40,067 nt of DNA from CAYJEO01 sp044432805 (GCA_044432805.1 JAWXUI010000010.1:1-40067), one strand, 5' to 3'. Positions 7,941 to 16,108 are shown, counted from the first letter of the stretch. Translations and numbers: made by a program. Notes: a model not told the origin generated them from the sequence alone.

Positions 7941-7994
7941 AATAAAAGAATTAGCTATGCAATTTCAAAAAAGTTCTTTGAAATTTCTCAATAA
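7941..7994 (+). pseudogene. Copy of the 3' end of the pbp gene (relic)
   Basis: These 54 nt read in frame as NKRISYAISKKFFEISQ and stop. They match the pbp C-terminus NKRISYAISNKFFELYK and stop (6354-6407) at 47 of 54 nt. Bases 7941-7969 are identical to 6354-6382. Differences elsewhere are partly synonymous. Weaker similarity may extend upstream to about 7929. There is no start codon or complete gene. It lies on the far side of the surface-protein gene, directly before rpmG, and supplies the -35 box of the rpmG promoter. Confidence 0.85.
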
Positions 7995-8005
7995 TATAGT
8001 ATAAT
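7978..8005 (+). promoter_or_regulatory. Sigma-A promoter of rpmG-efp
   Basis: TTGAAA (7978-7983), a 16-bp spacer and TATAAT (8000-8005). The -35 box lies inside the duplicated pbp tail. Confidence 0.75.
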
Positions 8006-8035
8006 ATTGGCATATGCGTTAAAGGAGGGAAAATC

Positions 8036-8203
8036 ATGGCTAAAAAAGGTGAAGCAAGAGAAAGACTTACACTTCAATGTACTGAATGTAAAAATGAAAA
8101 TTATCGTACTGAAAAAAACAAAAGAAACACAACTGAACGTTTAGAATTAAATAAATTTTGTAAATTTTGTAAAAAAACAACTTTACATAAAGAAAAAAAA
8201 TAA
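8036..8203 (+). CDS. rpmG: 50S ribosomal protein L33 (zinc-ribbon form)
   Basis: A 55-residue protein, MAKKGEARERLTLQCTECKN..., with four cysteines as CxxC pairs (C15, C18, C42, C45), the C+ type of L33 that binds zinc in the large ribosomal subunit. It ends with the basic LHKEKK tail typical of L33. It is preceded by AAAGGAGGG and the promoter at 7978-8005, and followed after 30 bp by efp, so the two probably form an operon. Confidence 0.95.
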   Translation: MAKKGEARERLTLQCTECKNENYRTEKNKRNTTERLELNKFCKFCKKTTLHKEKK

Positions 8204-8233
8204 GATATTTTTTTTTATATTGGAGGATAAATT

Positions 8234-8791
8234 ATGGTAAATGTTAATGACATTAAAAACGGAATGACTATTGTTTATGAAGGTGCTATATATACTATAT
8301 TAGAATTTCAACATGTTAAACCAGGAAAAGGTGCAGCGTTTGTTAAAACAAAATTAAAAAACATAAGAACTGGTTCTACAGTTGAAAAAACATTTAATTC
8401 AAGTATTAAATTAGAAAAAGCAATGATCGAGAAAAAACCAATGCAATTCTTATATGCAACTGGTGAAGATTATAATTTTATGGATATGAATAGTTATGAA
8501 CAAATTGAACTAAATAAAGACCAAATTGGTGAATTTGTTTCTTACTTAAAAGAAAACTTAGAAGTTAATATAAGTTTTTATCAAGGTGAATTGTTAGGTT
8601 TAGTGTTACCAGATAAAATAGAAGTTGAAGTAACAAGTACAGAACCAGCAGTAAAAGGAAATACAACTAATAACACAACAAAAGATTGTATTGTTGAAAC
8701 AGGTTTATTAGTTAAAGTACCACTTTTTATTGAACAAGGTGAAATAATTGTTGTATCAACATCAGATGGCAAATATGTTTCAAGAGCATAA
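8234..8791 (+). CDS. efp: Elongation factor P
   Basis: EF-P binds between the P and E sites of the ribosome and relieves stalling at consecutive prolines. The 185 residues match the usual length and three-domain layout. The N-terminal KOW-like domain carries the loop VKPGKGAAF, whose lysine is at the position modified in other species. The C-terminal OB domain shows the signature IEVEVTSTEPAVKG...TGLLVKVPLFIEQGE. The start follows TTGGAGGATAAATT. It is cotranscribed with rpmG and followed by a terminator. No dedicated modification enzyme is seen in the window. Confidence 0.96.
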   Translation: MVNVNDIKNGMTIVYEGAIYTILEFQHVKPGKGAAFVKTKLKNIRTGSTVEKTFNSSIKLEKAMIEKKPMQFLYATGEDYNFMDMNSYEQIELNKDQIGEFVSYLKENLEVNISFYQGELLGLVLPDKIEVEVTSTEPAVKGNTTNNTTKDCIVETGLLVKVPLFIEQGEIIVVSTSDGKYVSRA

Positions 8792-8804
8792 TTGCTTTTT
8801 TTTT
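8782..8804 (+). terminator. efp terminator
   Basis: A short hairpin AAGAGCA/TGCTTTT (8782-8788, 8793-8799, one G-T pair) with a 4-nt loop and a long T run. It overlaps the efp stop. Confidence 0.65.
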
Positions 8805-8820
8805 ATTTATTAGGTATAAT
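8792..8820 (+). promoter_or_regulatory. Promoter of proS
   Basis: TTGCTT (8792-8797), a 17-bp spacer and TATAAT (8815-8820). The -35 box coincides with the descending arm of the efp terminator. Confidence 0.55.
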
Positions 8821-8845
8821 TTTATAGACAAAGAAGGATGATATT

Positions 8846-10531
8846 ATGAAATTAAAAAATAGTTTTTTCTATACATTAAGAGAAAATGTAAAAGATGAAG
8901 ACAGTGTAAGTGGAAATTTATTAGTAAGAAGTGGAATGATCAAAAAAAGTTCAAGCGGGGTTTATATGTATATGCCTCTTGGACTTAAAGTATTAAAAAA
9001 CATTGAAAATATAATAAGAGAAGAAATGAACAAAACAGGCGCTAACGAAGTTTTAATGCCTTCTTTAGTTCATGAAGATATTTATGAGAAAAGTGGAAGA
9101 ACAAAATTATTTGGGGACAGTGTATTTAAATTAAAAGACAGATATAAAAAACCTTATGTACTTGGACCAACACATGAAGAATTATTTGTTATAGCCGCAT
9201 CTATGAAAATAAAATCTTATAAAGACATGCCTTTTAATATATATCAAATACAAAATAAATTCAGAGACGAAGCAAGACCAAGATATGGACTTATTAGAGT
9301 TAGAGAATTTGTAATGAAAGATGCATATTCATTTGACACTAATTTAGAAAACTTAGATGTTTCTTATAAGAAAATGTATAATGCTTATATAAAATCTTTT
9401 GATAGAATGAATATAAAATACCGTATTGTAAAAGCAGATACTGGAGTTATGGGTGGATTACTATCAGAAGAATTTCAAGCTATAACACCAATTGGAGAAG
9501 ATGATGTAATATATTGTCCAAACTGTGATTTTTCATCTAATTTAGAAGTATGTGAATGTCATACAGAAGCACAAGAAATAACTAATGAAAAAAACAAATA
9601 TGAATTAGTAAGTACAATGAATCAAAAAACAATAAAAGAAGTTTCACAATTTTTAAATATACCAAAAGAAAAATTTGTAAAATCTCTTGTTTATAAAATT
9701 GATGATGAATTAGTAATGTGTTTACTTCGTGGAGATAGAGAATTAAATGAAACAAAAGTTTTAAAATTACTAAAAGCTACTAACATATCTTTAGCAAGTC
9801 AAGAAGAAATAAATACCTTTAGTGAAGTTGGATTTATTGGGCCAATAGATGTAAACATAAAAATAATTGTAGATAAAGAAGTAAGTTATTTAAAAGATTT
9901 TATAGTAGGCGCTAATAAAGTGGATTATCATTATATAAATGTAAACATTAATGATATAAAAAATTATGAAATTGCCGATATAAGAAATGTAGAAAAAACT
10001 GATTTATGTCCTAAATGTAAGAAACAACTAGAATTTACAAAAGGAATAGAAATTGGAAACACATTTAAACTAGGAACAAAATATTCAAATTCTCTAAATT
10101 TAAATTACGTTGATGAATTTAATAAATTAAATGAAGTTTATATGGGATGTTATGGAATTGGTATCGGTAGATGTATGGCATCAATCATTGAACAAAACAA
10201 CGACGAATTTGGAATAAAATGGCCAATAAATATAGCCCCTTACAAAGTTGCTTTAGTAGTAGTTAACACAAATGACGAAAATCAAATGAACTATGCAAAT
10301 GAACTTTATAATGAGTTAAATAATTTAGGAATTGATACATTATTAGATGATAGAAACGAAAGAGTCGGAGTTAAATTTAAAGATATGGATTTAATCGGTA
10401 TTCCTTACAAAATCGTAATAGGTTCTAAATTAAACGAGAACATAGTGGAACTTAAAGGAAGAAACTCTGAGACTAAATTAATTGATACAAATGAAATCAT
10501 AAATGAAGTTAAAGAAAGGATGAGAAAATAA
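8846..10531 (+). CDS. proS: Prolyl-tRNA synthetase, bacterial type
   Basis: ProRS charges tRNA-Pro. The 561-residue product has class II motif 1 around GLKVLKNIENIIREEM, the TxE-type GPTHEELF with RDEARPRYGLIRVREFVMKDAYSF (motif 2), and motif 3 at YGIGIGRCMASIIEQ. Between motifs 2 and 3 lies an editing (INS/YbaK-like) domain (about 225-395), bounded by cysteine-rich strands CPNCDFSSN and CPKCKKQ. The anticodon-binding domain is C-terminal. ATG 8846 follows AGAAGGATGAT. The last codons overlap the terminator, and a copy of the C-terminal coding end lies at 12643-12690 in front of lepA. Confidence 0.96.
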   Translation: MKLKNSFFYTLRENVKDEDSVSGNLLVRSGMIKKSSSGVYMYMPLGLKVLKNIENIIREEMNKTGANEVLMPSLVHEDIYEKSGRTKLFGDSVFKLKDRYKKPYVLGPTHEELFVIAASMKIKSYKDMPFNIYQIQNKFRDEARPRYGLIRVREFVMKDAYSFDTNLENLDVSYKKMYNAYIKSFDRMNIKYRIVKADTGVMGGLLSEEFQAITPIGEDDVIYCPNCDFSSNLEVCECHTEAQEITNEKNKYELVSTMNQKTIKEVSQFLNIPKEKFVKSLVYKIDDELVMCLLRGDRELNETKVLKLLKATNISLASQEEINTFSEVGFIGPIDVNIKIIVDKEVSYLKDFIVGANKVDYHYINVNINDIKNYEIADIRNVEKTDLCPKCKKQLEFTKGIEIGNTFKLGTKYSNSLNLNYVDEFNKLNEVYMGCYGIGIGRCMASIIEQNNDEFGIKWPINIAPYKVALVVVNTNDENQMNYANELYNELNNLGIDTLLDDRNERVGVKFKDMDLIGIPYKIVIGSKLNENIVELKGRNSETKLIDTNEIINEVKERMRK

Positions 10532-10551
10532 ATGAATTTTCCCATTTTTTT
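10520..10551 (+). terminator. proS terminator
   Basis: GAAAAT/ATTTTC (10524-10529, 10536-10541) extends past one mismatch to ATG/CAT, with a 6-nt loop and a T run to 10551. It overlaps the proS stop. Confidence 0.65.
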
Positions 10552-10583
10552 GGTTTAAAATTAAATATAAAGGGGTAACAAAT

Positions 10584-11043
10584 AAGAAAATTAAAGGTTT
10601 TGCATTATCGAATATATTATATGCAATACTTGTATTAAGTCTTGTATTCATGATTGCTATTTTAGGAATATCAACAAATTAACAATATTGGGCTACAATA
10701 ATTAAAGAAATTATAATAAGTAATTTAGTTTCTACTAACGATGAATATTTGCCTTGGTATTTTGAATATGAAGTAGATGTCCAAGTTTTATTGTGTCTGT
10801 ATTAAGTTACTATTTTTTTGAAGCATGGGGAACTCAAGGTGGAAGTTATAGTAATTATATAGGTGGAAACGAGGCATATACTTCTGGATATGTTTATTTA
10901 TAAGAAGGAACAGAAATATATATGTAGGTGGTATGGGGTATAAATGGATAAATGTAAAAGGATGTTTAGAACTAATGCCAAATCCAAGTGAAAGATTTTA
11001 TTCATCCGGTCTAGGACGTTATGAAATGGATACGCGAGAATAA
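10584..11043 (+). pseudogene. Decayed prepilin-like glycine-rich surface protein gene
   Basis: The 570-bp gap after proS holds pieces of one gene in three frames. From 10584, KKIKGFALSNILYAILVLSL and a further hydrophobic run form a prepilin-like leader, ending at TAA 10680-10682. Next, in another frame, FFEAWGTQGGSYSNYIGG and AYTSGYVYL (ending at TAA 10901) resemble the glycine-rich domain found in secreted prepilin-like proteins of gut Firmicutes. In the third frame, YVGGMGYKW and a tail run to TAA 11041. AGGGG at 10571-10575 looks like its ribosome-binding site. One missing G after AAAT at 10581-10583 would have removed the ATG. It is broken by frameshifts and internal stops. Confidence 0.7.
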
Positions 11044-11098
11044 CTTACTTAAGCATTGAAATATATTAAAAAATAAAGTGTTAAAAAGGGAGAAAAAT

Positions 11099-12631
11099 AT
11101 GGTAAAAAAATTAAAAAATCAACAAAAAAAAATTAAGTTAACATCGGGTGGGTTTACATTGATTGAGTTGTTAGCGGTATTAGTAATATTGGTAGTTATA
11201 GCAGCAATAGCGACACCAATAGTAATGGGTATTATAAACGAATCGAAAAATATAGCAAATATATCTACTGTAAATTATATTGTAGATACTGCCGAAATGT
11301 TTATTTCAAACAAATTAAATAATATTGATGAATATATAAATAAAAATATTTATGATGAATTAGATTTTAGTGATAAAAATTTAGATGTTAAAGTATTTGT
11401 AAATAATAATCATCAAATAAGTGTTTCAATGTATAAAGATGATGTTTGCTATACCAAAATAGCGACAAGTAATACTGTAAATGACAGTAAAAAAAATGAT
11501 TCTGATAATGGTTGTATTCCTCCAGATATTGAATTAAATGGAACTACTCCTATGCTAAATGAAAATTTAGTACCGGTTTTGATAGATAATAATGGTATTG
11601 TTACAATTGCAGATATAAATGAGGAATGGTATAGCTATGGTTATAACTTATGGGCAAACGCAGTAACTTTAAATATTGATGCATCTGACGTAGAGGGTTC
11701 AAAAAGTCTTTTAGAATATCAAAATAGTCCAAGTGGAACAATAATTTTAGAAGCAGATATAGCAGGTTATTATGTTTGGTTACCAAGATATAAGTATGCA
11801 ATTCCAGAAGTAGAGGATTTAAACAATCCACCAGCTATAAATATAAGTTTTGAAAATTCTTTAATAGAAAAATCAACAGGTGATGCCACTTTAGAAAACT
11901 ATTATACGCATCCTGCATTTACAATAACAGATGAAGAAGAAAATTTGATTGAATTAAATGGGTTTTGGGTATCCAAATTCGAATTAACCGGTACTAGTGA
12001 AAATCCAACGTTTAAACCAAATATCACGACCATTGGAGCAGAAATGGGAATAGGTGCAGCTTCTAATAACATTTATAGATTAGTGCACCTATATAATATG
12101 GTGTATTCGCTAAATGAAGAAAATGGGTTTAGTAAAGACATAGAACAAATAGAAATTCATACAACAAAAAATAGCGAATGGGGAGCTATATATTATCTGA
12201 CACATTCAACATATGGCGTATGTTCAAATGGTAGTTGTGATATTAATCCAAGTGATTCATATACTATAAGTGCAAATGGAGACTTTGTAAGTAATACACA
12301 TTATTCAACTACCAATAACATAACGGGTATTTATGATCTTTATTCTGGGAGAACAGAAGTTGTAATGGGTAATTATAACAATCAAGCAGGACATGGTTCT
12401 TTGACTGTCCCGCATATAAAATATGTGGATATTTATACAAATTATGATTTTGAAAATAGTATAAATCAAATAGGTCATGCATTATATGAGACAGCAGGAT
12501 GGTATGGTTCTAATGCCTCAATATCTTCCGCTAATTCATGGTATTATCGTTATTCTTACAGTGTGGCATTAGATGATGGTCACACATATTATAGAAATGA
12601 ATCTATAAGAGCCTCGATTTGGGTGTTTTAA
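11099..12631 (+). CDS. Prepilin fused to FGE/C-type-lectin-like ectodomain
   Basis: A 510-residue protein with a type IV prepilin leader: a basic segment, then the cleavage site SGG^FTLIELLAVLVILVV (G18/F19, glutamate at mature position 5) and a hydrophobic stem. A pilin-like helix and strand section follows, with two cysteines bracketing a loop (about 120-140). Residues about 155-510 are homologous to the ectodomain of the minus-strand gene at 6487-7746: EEWYSYGYNLWANAV, YYVWLPRYKY, EKSTG, YYTHPAF, NSEWGAIYYL and ITGIYDLYSG. The C-terminal segment (YYRYSYSVALDDG...) differs from that paralogue. It would need a prepilin peptidase, and none is in the window. ATG 11099 is chosen because AGGGAG is well spaced before it, and the upstream in-frame GTG at 11078 is not. 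Confidence 0.85.
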   Translation: MVKKLKNQQKKIKLTSGGFTLIELLAVLVILVVIAAIATPIVMGIINESKNIANISTVNYIVDTAEMFISNKLNNIDEYINKNIYDELDFSDKNLDVKVFVNNNHQISVSMYKDDVCYTKIATSNTVNDSKKNDSDNGCIPPDIELNGTTPMLNENLVPVLIDNNGIVTIADINEEWYSYGYNLWANAVTLNIDASDVEGSKSLLEYQNSPSGTIILEADIAGYYVWLPRYKYAIPEVEDLNNPPAINISFENSLIEKSTGDATLENYYTHPAFTITDEEENLIELNGFWVSKFELTGTSENPTFKPNITTIGAEMGIGAASNNIYRLVHLYNMVYSLNEENGFSKDIEQIEIHTTKNSEWGAIYYLTHSTYGVCSNGSCDINPSDSYTISANGDFVSNTHYSTTNNITGIYDLYSGRTEVVMGNYNNQAGHGSLTVPHIKYVDIYTNYDFENSINQIGHALYETAGWYGSNASISSANSWYYRYSYSVALDDGHTYYRNESIRASIWVF

Positions 12632-12642
12632 GAAAAAGATAT

Positions 12643-12690
12643 TTAATTAATATAAACGAAATAATAAATGAAGTAAAAAAAGTAATTTAA
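12643..12690 (+). pseudogene. Copy of the 3' end of proS (relic)
   Basis: The frame at 12643 reads LININEIINEVKKVI and stops at 12688-12690, matching the ProS C-terminus LIDTNEIINEVKERMRK. Over the first 36 nt (12643-12678 against 10478-10513) 31 bases are identical. It begins within 12 bases of the prepilin stop codon and has no start codon. Its stop lies in the terminator that precedes the lepA promoter, so it looks like the original end of a proS allele. Confidence 0.8.
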
Positions 12691-12704
12691 AAATTGCTTT
12701 TTTA
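12677..12704 (+). terminator. Terminator at the duplicated proS end
   Basis: AAAAAG-T-AATTT pairs with AAATT-G-CTTTTT (12677-12688 with 12691-12702, one T-G pair), then more T. It ends transcription from the prepilin gene before lepA. Confidence 0.7.
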
Positions 12705-12715
12705 TTTGTAAAATA

Positions 12716-12724
12716 TGGTATAAT
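12716..12724 (+). promoter_or_regulatory. Extended -10 promoter of lepA
   Basis: TGG followed by TATAAT (12719-12724). TTGCTT at 12694-12699 lies 19 bp upstream, within the terminator arm. Confidence 0.55.
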
Positions 12725-12745
12725 CTATTAGAAACGGGTGATTTG

Positions 12746-14545
12746 ATGAATCAAAAAAATATTAGAAACTTTTCCATTATTGCACATATAGATCATGGTA
12801 AAAGCACTTTAGCAGATCGTATATTAGAAGTAACAAATGCAATAACTGACAGAGAAAAACAAAATCAATTATTAGATAGTATGGATATAGAACGTGAAAG
12901 AGGAATAACAATTAAACTAAATGCAGTACAATTAAAATATAATTACAATAATGAAGATTATGTATTACATTTAATAGACACTCCAGGACACGTTGACTTT
13001 ACATATGAAGTAAGTAGAAGCTTAGCAGCCTGTGAAGGCGCTATTTTAGTCGTGGATGCAGCGCAAGGTATAGAAGCACAAACATTAGCGAATCTTTATT
13101 TAGCGATTGATTCAGATTTAACAATCATTCCAGTAATAAATAAAATAGACTTACCAAATGCTGATGTACAAAGAGTAACAAATGAACTAATTGACACATT
13201 AGGATTTAGCGAAGAAGAAATAATATTAACAAGTGCAAAAAATGGAATCGGAATAAAAGAACTAGTAGAAGAAGTAATAACAAAAATACCTTCTCCAGTT
13301 GGAAAAAAAGAAGATAAATTACAAGCACTAATATTTGACAGTTACTTTGATGCTTATAGAGGCGTGGTCGCATTAATAAGAATAGTAAATGGAAAATTAA
13401 AAATAGGCGACAAAGTAAAAATGATGGCTACAAATGCAGTATATGATGTAGTTGAATTAGGGGTATCAACACCAAAAGAAACAAAAAAACAAACATTAGT
13501 AACTGGTGAAGTTGGATATTTATGTGCCAGTATAAAAAGTATAGATGATGTAAAAGTTGGTGACACAATAACTTTAGATAATAATCCAGCTGATACAATA
13601 CTAGACGGTTATAAACCAATGAAACCAATGGTATTTTGCGGATTATTCCCAATAGAATCAAATAAATATACAGATTTAAGAGAAGCCTTAGAAAAATTAA
13701 AACTAAATGACGCATCTCTTAACTTTGAACCAGAAACATCAAAAGCCTTAGGGTTTGGATTTAGATGTGGATTTTTAGGCCTACTACACATGGAAATAAT
13801 TCAAGAAAGAATAGAGCGAGAATTTAATATCGACTTAATCGCAACATCTCCTTCTGTTGTTTATGAAATAACAAAAACAGATAAAGAAATAATCATGATA
13901 GATTCACCAGCAAAAATGCCAGATAGACAACTTATGTTAGATATAAAAGAACCATATATAAAAACAAACATATTTGTGCCATCCACTTATATAGGACCAA
14001 TTATGGAACTATGCCAAGAAAAAAGAGGAAACTATGTCGCAATGGAATATATGGACACAACAAGAGTAAATATTCACTATGAAATACCATTATCAGAAAT
14101 AGTATATGATTTTTTTGACAAACTAAAATCAACAACAAAAGGATATGCTTCCTTTGATTATGAATTAATAGGATATAAATCATCTAATTTAGTAAAAATG
14201 GATATATTATTAAATGGAGAAATAGTAGATGCCCTAAGCGTAATCGTGCACAAAGATTTTGCCTATAAAAGAGGAAAATCAATAGTTGAATCATTGAGAA
14301 AACTAATACCAAGACAACAATTTGAAGTTCCTATACAAGCATCAATTGGAAATAAAGCAATAGCAAGAGCTGACGTAAAAGCAATGCGCAAAGACGTTTT
14401 AGCAAAATGTTATGGTGGAGACGTTTCAAGAAAAAGAAAATTACTAGAAAAACAAAAAGAAGGTAAAAAAAGAATGAAAATGGTAGGAAATGTTGAAATT
14501 CCACAAGAAGCATTCTTATCAGTATTATCAATGGAGGAAGATTAA
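12746..14545 (+). CDS. lepA: Elongation factor 4 (LepA), ribosomal GTPase
   Basis: LepA is a translational GTPase related to EF-G that acts on paused or misassembled ribosomes. The 599-residue length is standard. GTPase motifs are AHIDHGKST (G1), ERGITIK (G2), DTPGHVD (G3), NKIDLP (G4) and the SAK of TSAKNG (G5). The LepA-specific C-terminal domain follows, with RRKLLEKQKEGKKRMK near the end. ATG 12746 is chosen: GGGTGAT ends at 12742 and the adjacent TTG at 12743 is too close. The stop overlaps the next ATG (TAATG at 14543-14547), which indicates translational coupling with the SpoIIID-like gene. Confidence 0.97.
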   Translation: MNQKNIRNFSIIAHIDHGKSTLADRILEVTNAITDREKQNQLLDSMDIERERGITIKLNAVQLKYNYNNEDYVLHLIDTPGHVDFTYEVSRSLAACEGAILVVDAAQGIEAQTLANLYLAIDSDLTIIPVINKIDLPNADVQRVTNELIDTLGFSEEEIILTSAKNGIGIKELVEEVITKIPSPVGKKEDKLQALIFDSYFDAYRGVVALIRIVNGKLKIGDKVKMMATNAVYDVVELGVSTPKETKKQTLVTGEVGYLCASIKSIDDVKVGDTITLDNNPADTILDGYKPMKPMVFCGLFPIESNKYTDLREALEKLKLNDASLNFEPETSKALGFGFRCGFLGLLHMEIIQERIEREFNIDLIATSPSVVYEITKTDKEIIMIDSPAKMPDRQLMLDIKEPYIKTNIFVPSTYIGPIMELCQEKRGNYVAMEYMDTTRVNIHYEIPLSEIVYDFFDKLKSTTKGYASFDYELIGYKSSNLVKMDILLNGEIVDALSVIVHKDFAYKRGKSIVESLRKLIPRQQFEVPIQASIGNKAIARADVKAMRKDVLAKCYGGDVSRKRKLLEKQKEGKKRMKMVGNVEIPQEAFLSVLSMEED

Positions 14546-14967
14546 TGGAAGAAGTAAGAGCTTTAAAAATTGCTAGATATATAATAGAAAATAATGCAAC
14601 AATCGATCAAGTGGCAAAACATTTTGAAGTTTCTGTATCCACTATAAAAAAAGATATAAATGGTAAACTAGAAAAACTAGACAAAGAATTATATGATGCA
14701 GTAAAGCAAGTACAACAAGGACTTATATCGGATGGACAAAAACAAGGTGGAACTACAGGAAAAAGAAAAACAAAATTTTCACAAGCTGATGCAGAAGAAG
14801 TCGCACTGTTTATTTTAAAAAGAGATGCCTCTTTGTCAGAAGCAAGTGCCATTTATCAAGTACCAAAATCTACAATTCATGATTTATTAATGCATCATTT
14901 AGAAAATGAAGAATTAAAGCAAAGAATAAAAGAATTGTTTGAAAAGCATAAGGAAAAGAAAATATAA
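14545..14967 (+). CDS. SpoIIID-like regulator with two helix-turn-helix modules
   Basis: A 140-residue DNA-binding protein. Residues about 5-80 resemble SpoIIID, the mother-cell sporulation regulator: RYIIENNATIDQVAKHFEVS then VSTIKKDIN (HTH about 17-38) and a basic tail GTTGKRKTKF. A second, diverged copy of the module follows: LFILKRDASLSEASAIYQVP then KSTIHDLLMHH (HTH about 94-116). SpoIIID itself is about 90 residues with one HTH, so this is an extended or tandem form. It overlaps the lepA stop by one base, with GGAGGA inside the last lepA codons as ribosome-binding site. A sporulation role is inferred from family and from gpr/spoIIP in the genome. Confidence 0.8.
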   Translation: MEEVRALKIARYIIENNATIDQVAKHFEVSVSTIKKDINGKLEKLDKELYDAVKQVQQGLISDGQKQGGTTGKRKTKFSQADAEEVALFILKRDASLSEASAIYQVPKSTIHDLLMHHLENEELKQRIKELFEKHKEKKI

Positions 14968-14991
14968 GACTACTTTAGTAGTTTTTATTTT
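14968..14991 (+). terminator. Terminator after the SpoIIID-like gene
   Basis: A stem GACTAC/GTAGTT (14968-14973 and 14978-14983) with a 4-nt loop and the tail TTTTATTTT, two bases after the TAA. Confidence 0.75.
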
Positions 14992-15002
14992 GCCAACATT
15001 CA

Positions 15003-15011
15003 TGATATAAT
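15003..15011 (+). promoter_or_regulatory. Extended -10 promoter of hemW
   Basis: TGA followed by TATAAT (15006-15011), 18 bases before the start codon. No convincing -35 box. Confidence 0.5.
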
Positions 15012-15028
15012 AATTATAGGTGATAATT

Positions 15029-16108
15029 ATGAATGCAGCCTATATACACATACCATTTTGCCAAGCAATTTGTTCATATTGTGACTTTCCTAAATTTTTT
15101 TATAATGAAAATTGGGTTGATCAATATTTGAACATATTAAAAGATGAAATAAACCAAACATATAAAGGCGAAATTTTAAAAACAATATATATAGGTGGAG
15201 GAACACCCAGTTGTTTAAACTTAAAACAATTAAAAAAACTAATGGATATAATATCTTTGTTTAAAACAGATAATCCAGAAATAACAATGGAAGTAAATAT
15301 CGAAAATATAACAACAGATAAATTAGAAATAATTAAAAATAAAGTTAACAGAATAAGCATAGGTATTCAATCATTTAATGAAGATGTTAAATTATATTTA
15401 AAAAGACATCATAAAAATGAAGAAACAAAAGAAAAAATAAAACTAATAAAAAATATGGGATTTAATATCAATGTTGACCTAATATATGCAGTAGAAAATC
15501 AAACACTAGATGATTTAAAAAAAGACCTAGATGAATTTATCAAACTAGATGTAAATCATATATCAACCTATTCTTTAATCATAGAACCAAAAACAAAACT
15601 TTATATATCAAAAAAAGAAAATATAGACGAACAATTAGACTATGAAATGTATGAATATATAAAAAGCAAATTAAAAGAAAATAATTATATTCATTACGAA
15701 ATAAGTAATTTTTCAAAAGAAGGTTTTTGTTCAAAACACAACTTAGTATATTGGAATAATGAAGAATATTATGGATTTGGATTAGGTGCAAGCGGATACA
15801 TAAATAAAACAAGATATGAAAACACTAAATCTTTAAATAAATATCTAAACAAAGAATTTATTTTTGAATCTCATTTATTAGATATAAAAGAACAAATAGA
15901 AAATGAACTGATTTTAGGATTTAGAAAAATAAAAGGAATTAATAAAGAAATATTTTTTAAAAAATATAATAAAAATTTAATCGAAATGTTTAATATAAAA
16001 AAATTAATAGAAGAAGGAAAATTAATTGAAAATAATGAATATATATATATAAGTGAAAAATACCTATATGTACAAAATGATATTTTAATTAATTTTATAG
16101 GTGAGTAA
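15029..16108 (+). CDS. hemW: HemW-type radical SAM protein (heme chaperone family)
   Basis: A 359-residue member of the HemN/HemW radical SAM family. The 4Fe-4S motif is CQAICSYC (C11, C15, C18), then IYIGGGTPS and NRISIGIQSFN for SAM binding, and YYGFGLGASGY and HYEISNF in the C-terminal part. HemW proteins lack the extra N-terminal cysteine of true coproporphyrinogen dehydrogenase and bind heme. In B. subtilis the gene also follows lepA. ATG 15029 is used, since the earlier GTG at 15020 is part of the AGGTGAT ribosome-binding site. The stop abuts the next ATG at 16109. No other heme gene is present in the window. Confidence 0.9.
   Translation: MNAAYIHIPFCQAICSYCDFPKFFYNENWVDQYLNILKDEINQTYKGEILKTIYIGGGTPSCLNLKQLKKLMDIISLFKTDNPEITMEVNIENITTDKLEIIKNKVNRISIGIQSFNEDVKLYLKRHHKNEETKEKIKLIKNMGFNINVDLIYAVENQTLDDLKKDLDEFIKLDVNHISTYSLIIEPKTKLYISKKENIDEQLDYEMYEYIKSKLKENNYIHYEISNFSKEGFCSKHNLVYWNNEEYYGFGLGASGYINKTRYENTKSLNKYLNKEFIFESHLLDIKEQIENELILGFRKIKGINKEIFFKKYNKNLIEMFNIKKLIEEGKLIENNEYIYISEKYLYVQNDILINFIGE

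Noticed and set aside
13354..14531. Several open frames on the minus strand across lepA
   Set aside because: They are low-complexity, leucine/histidine- or serine-rich shadows of the lepA codons without ribosome-binding sites. The same applies to antisense frames over thyX, dnaK, pepF, polA and grpE.
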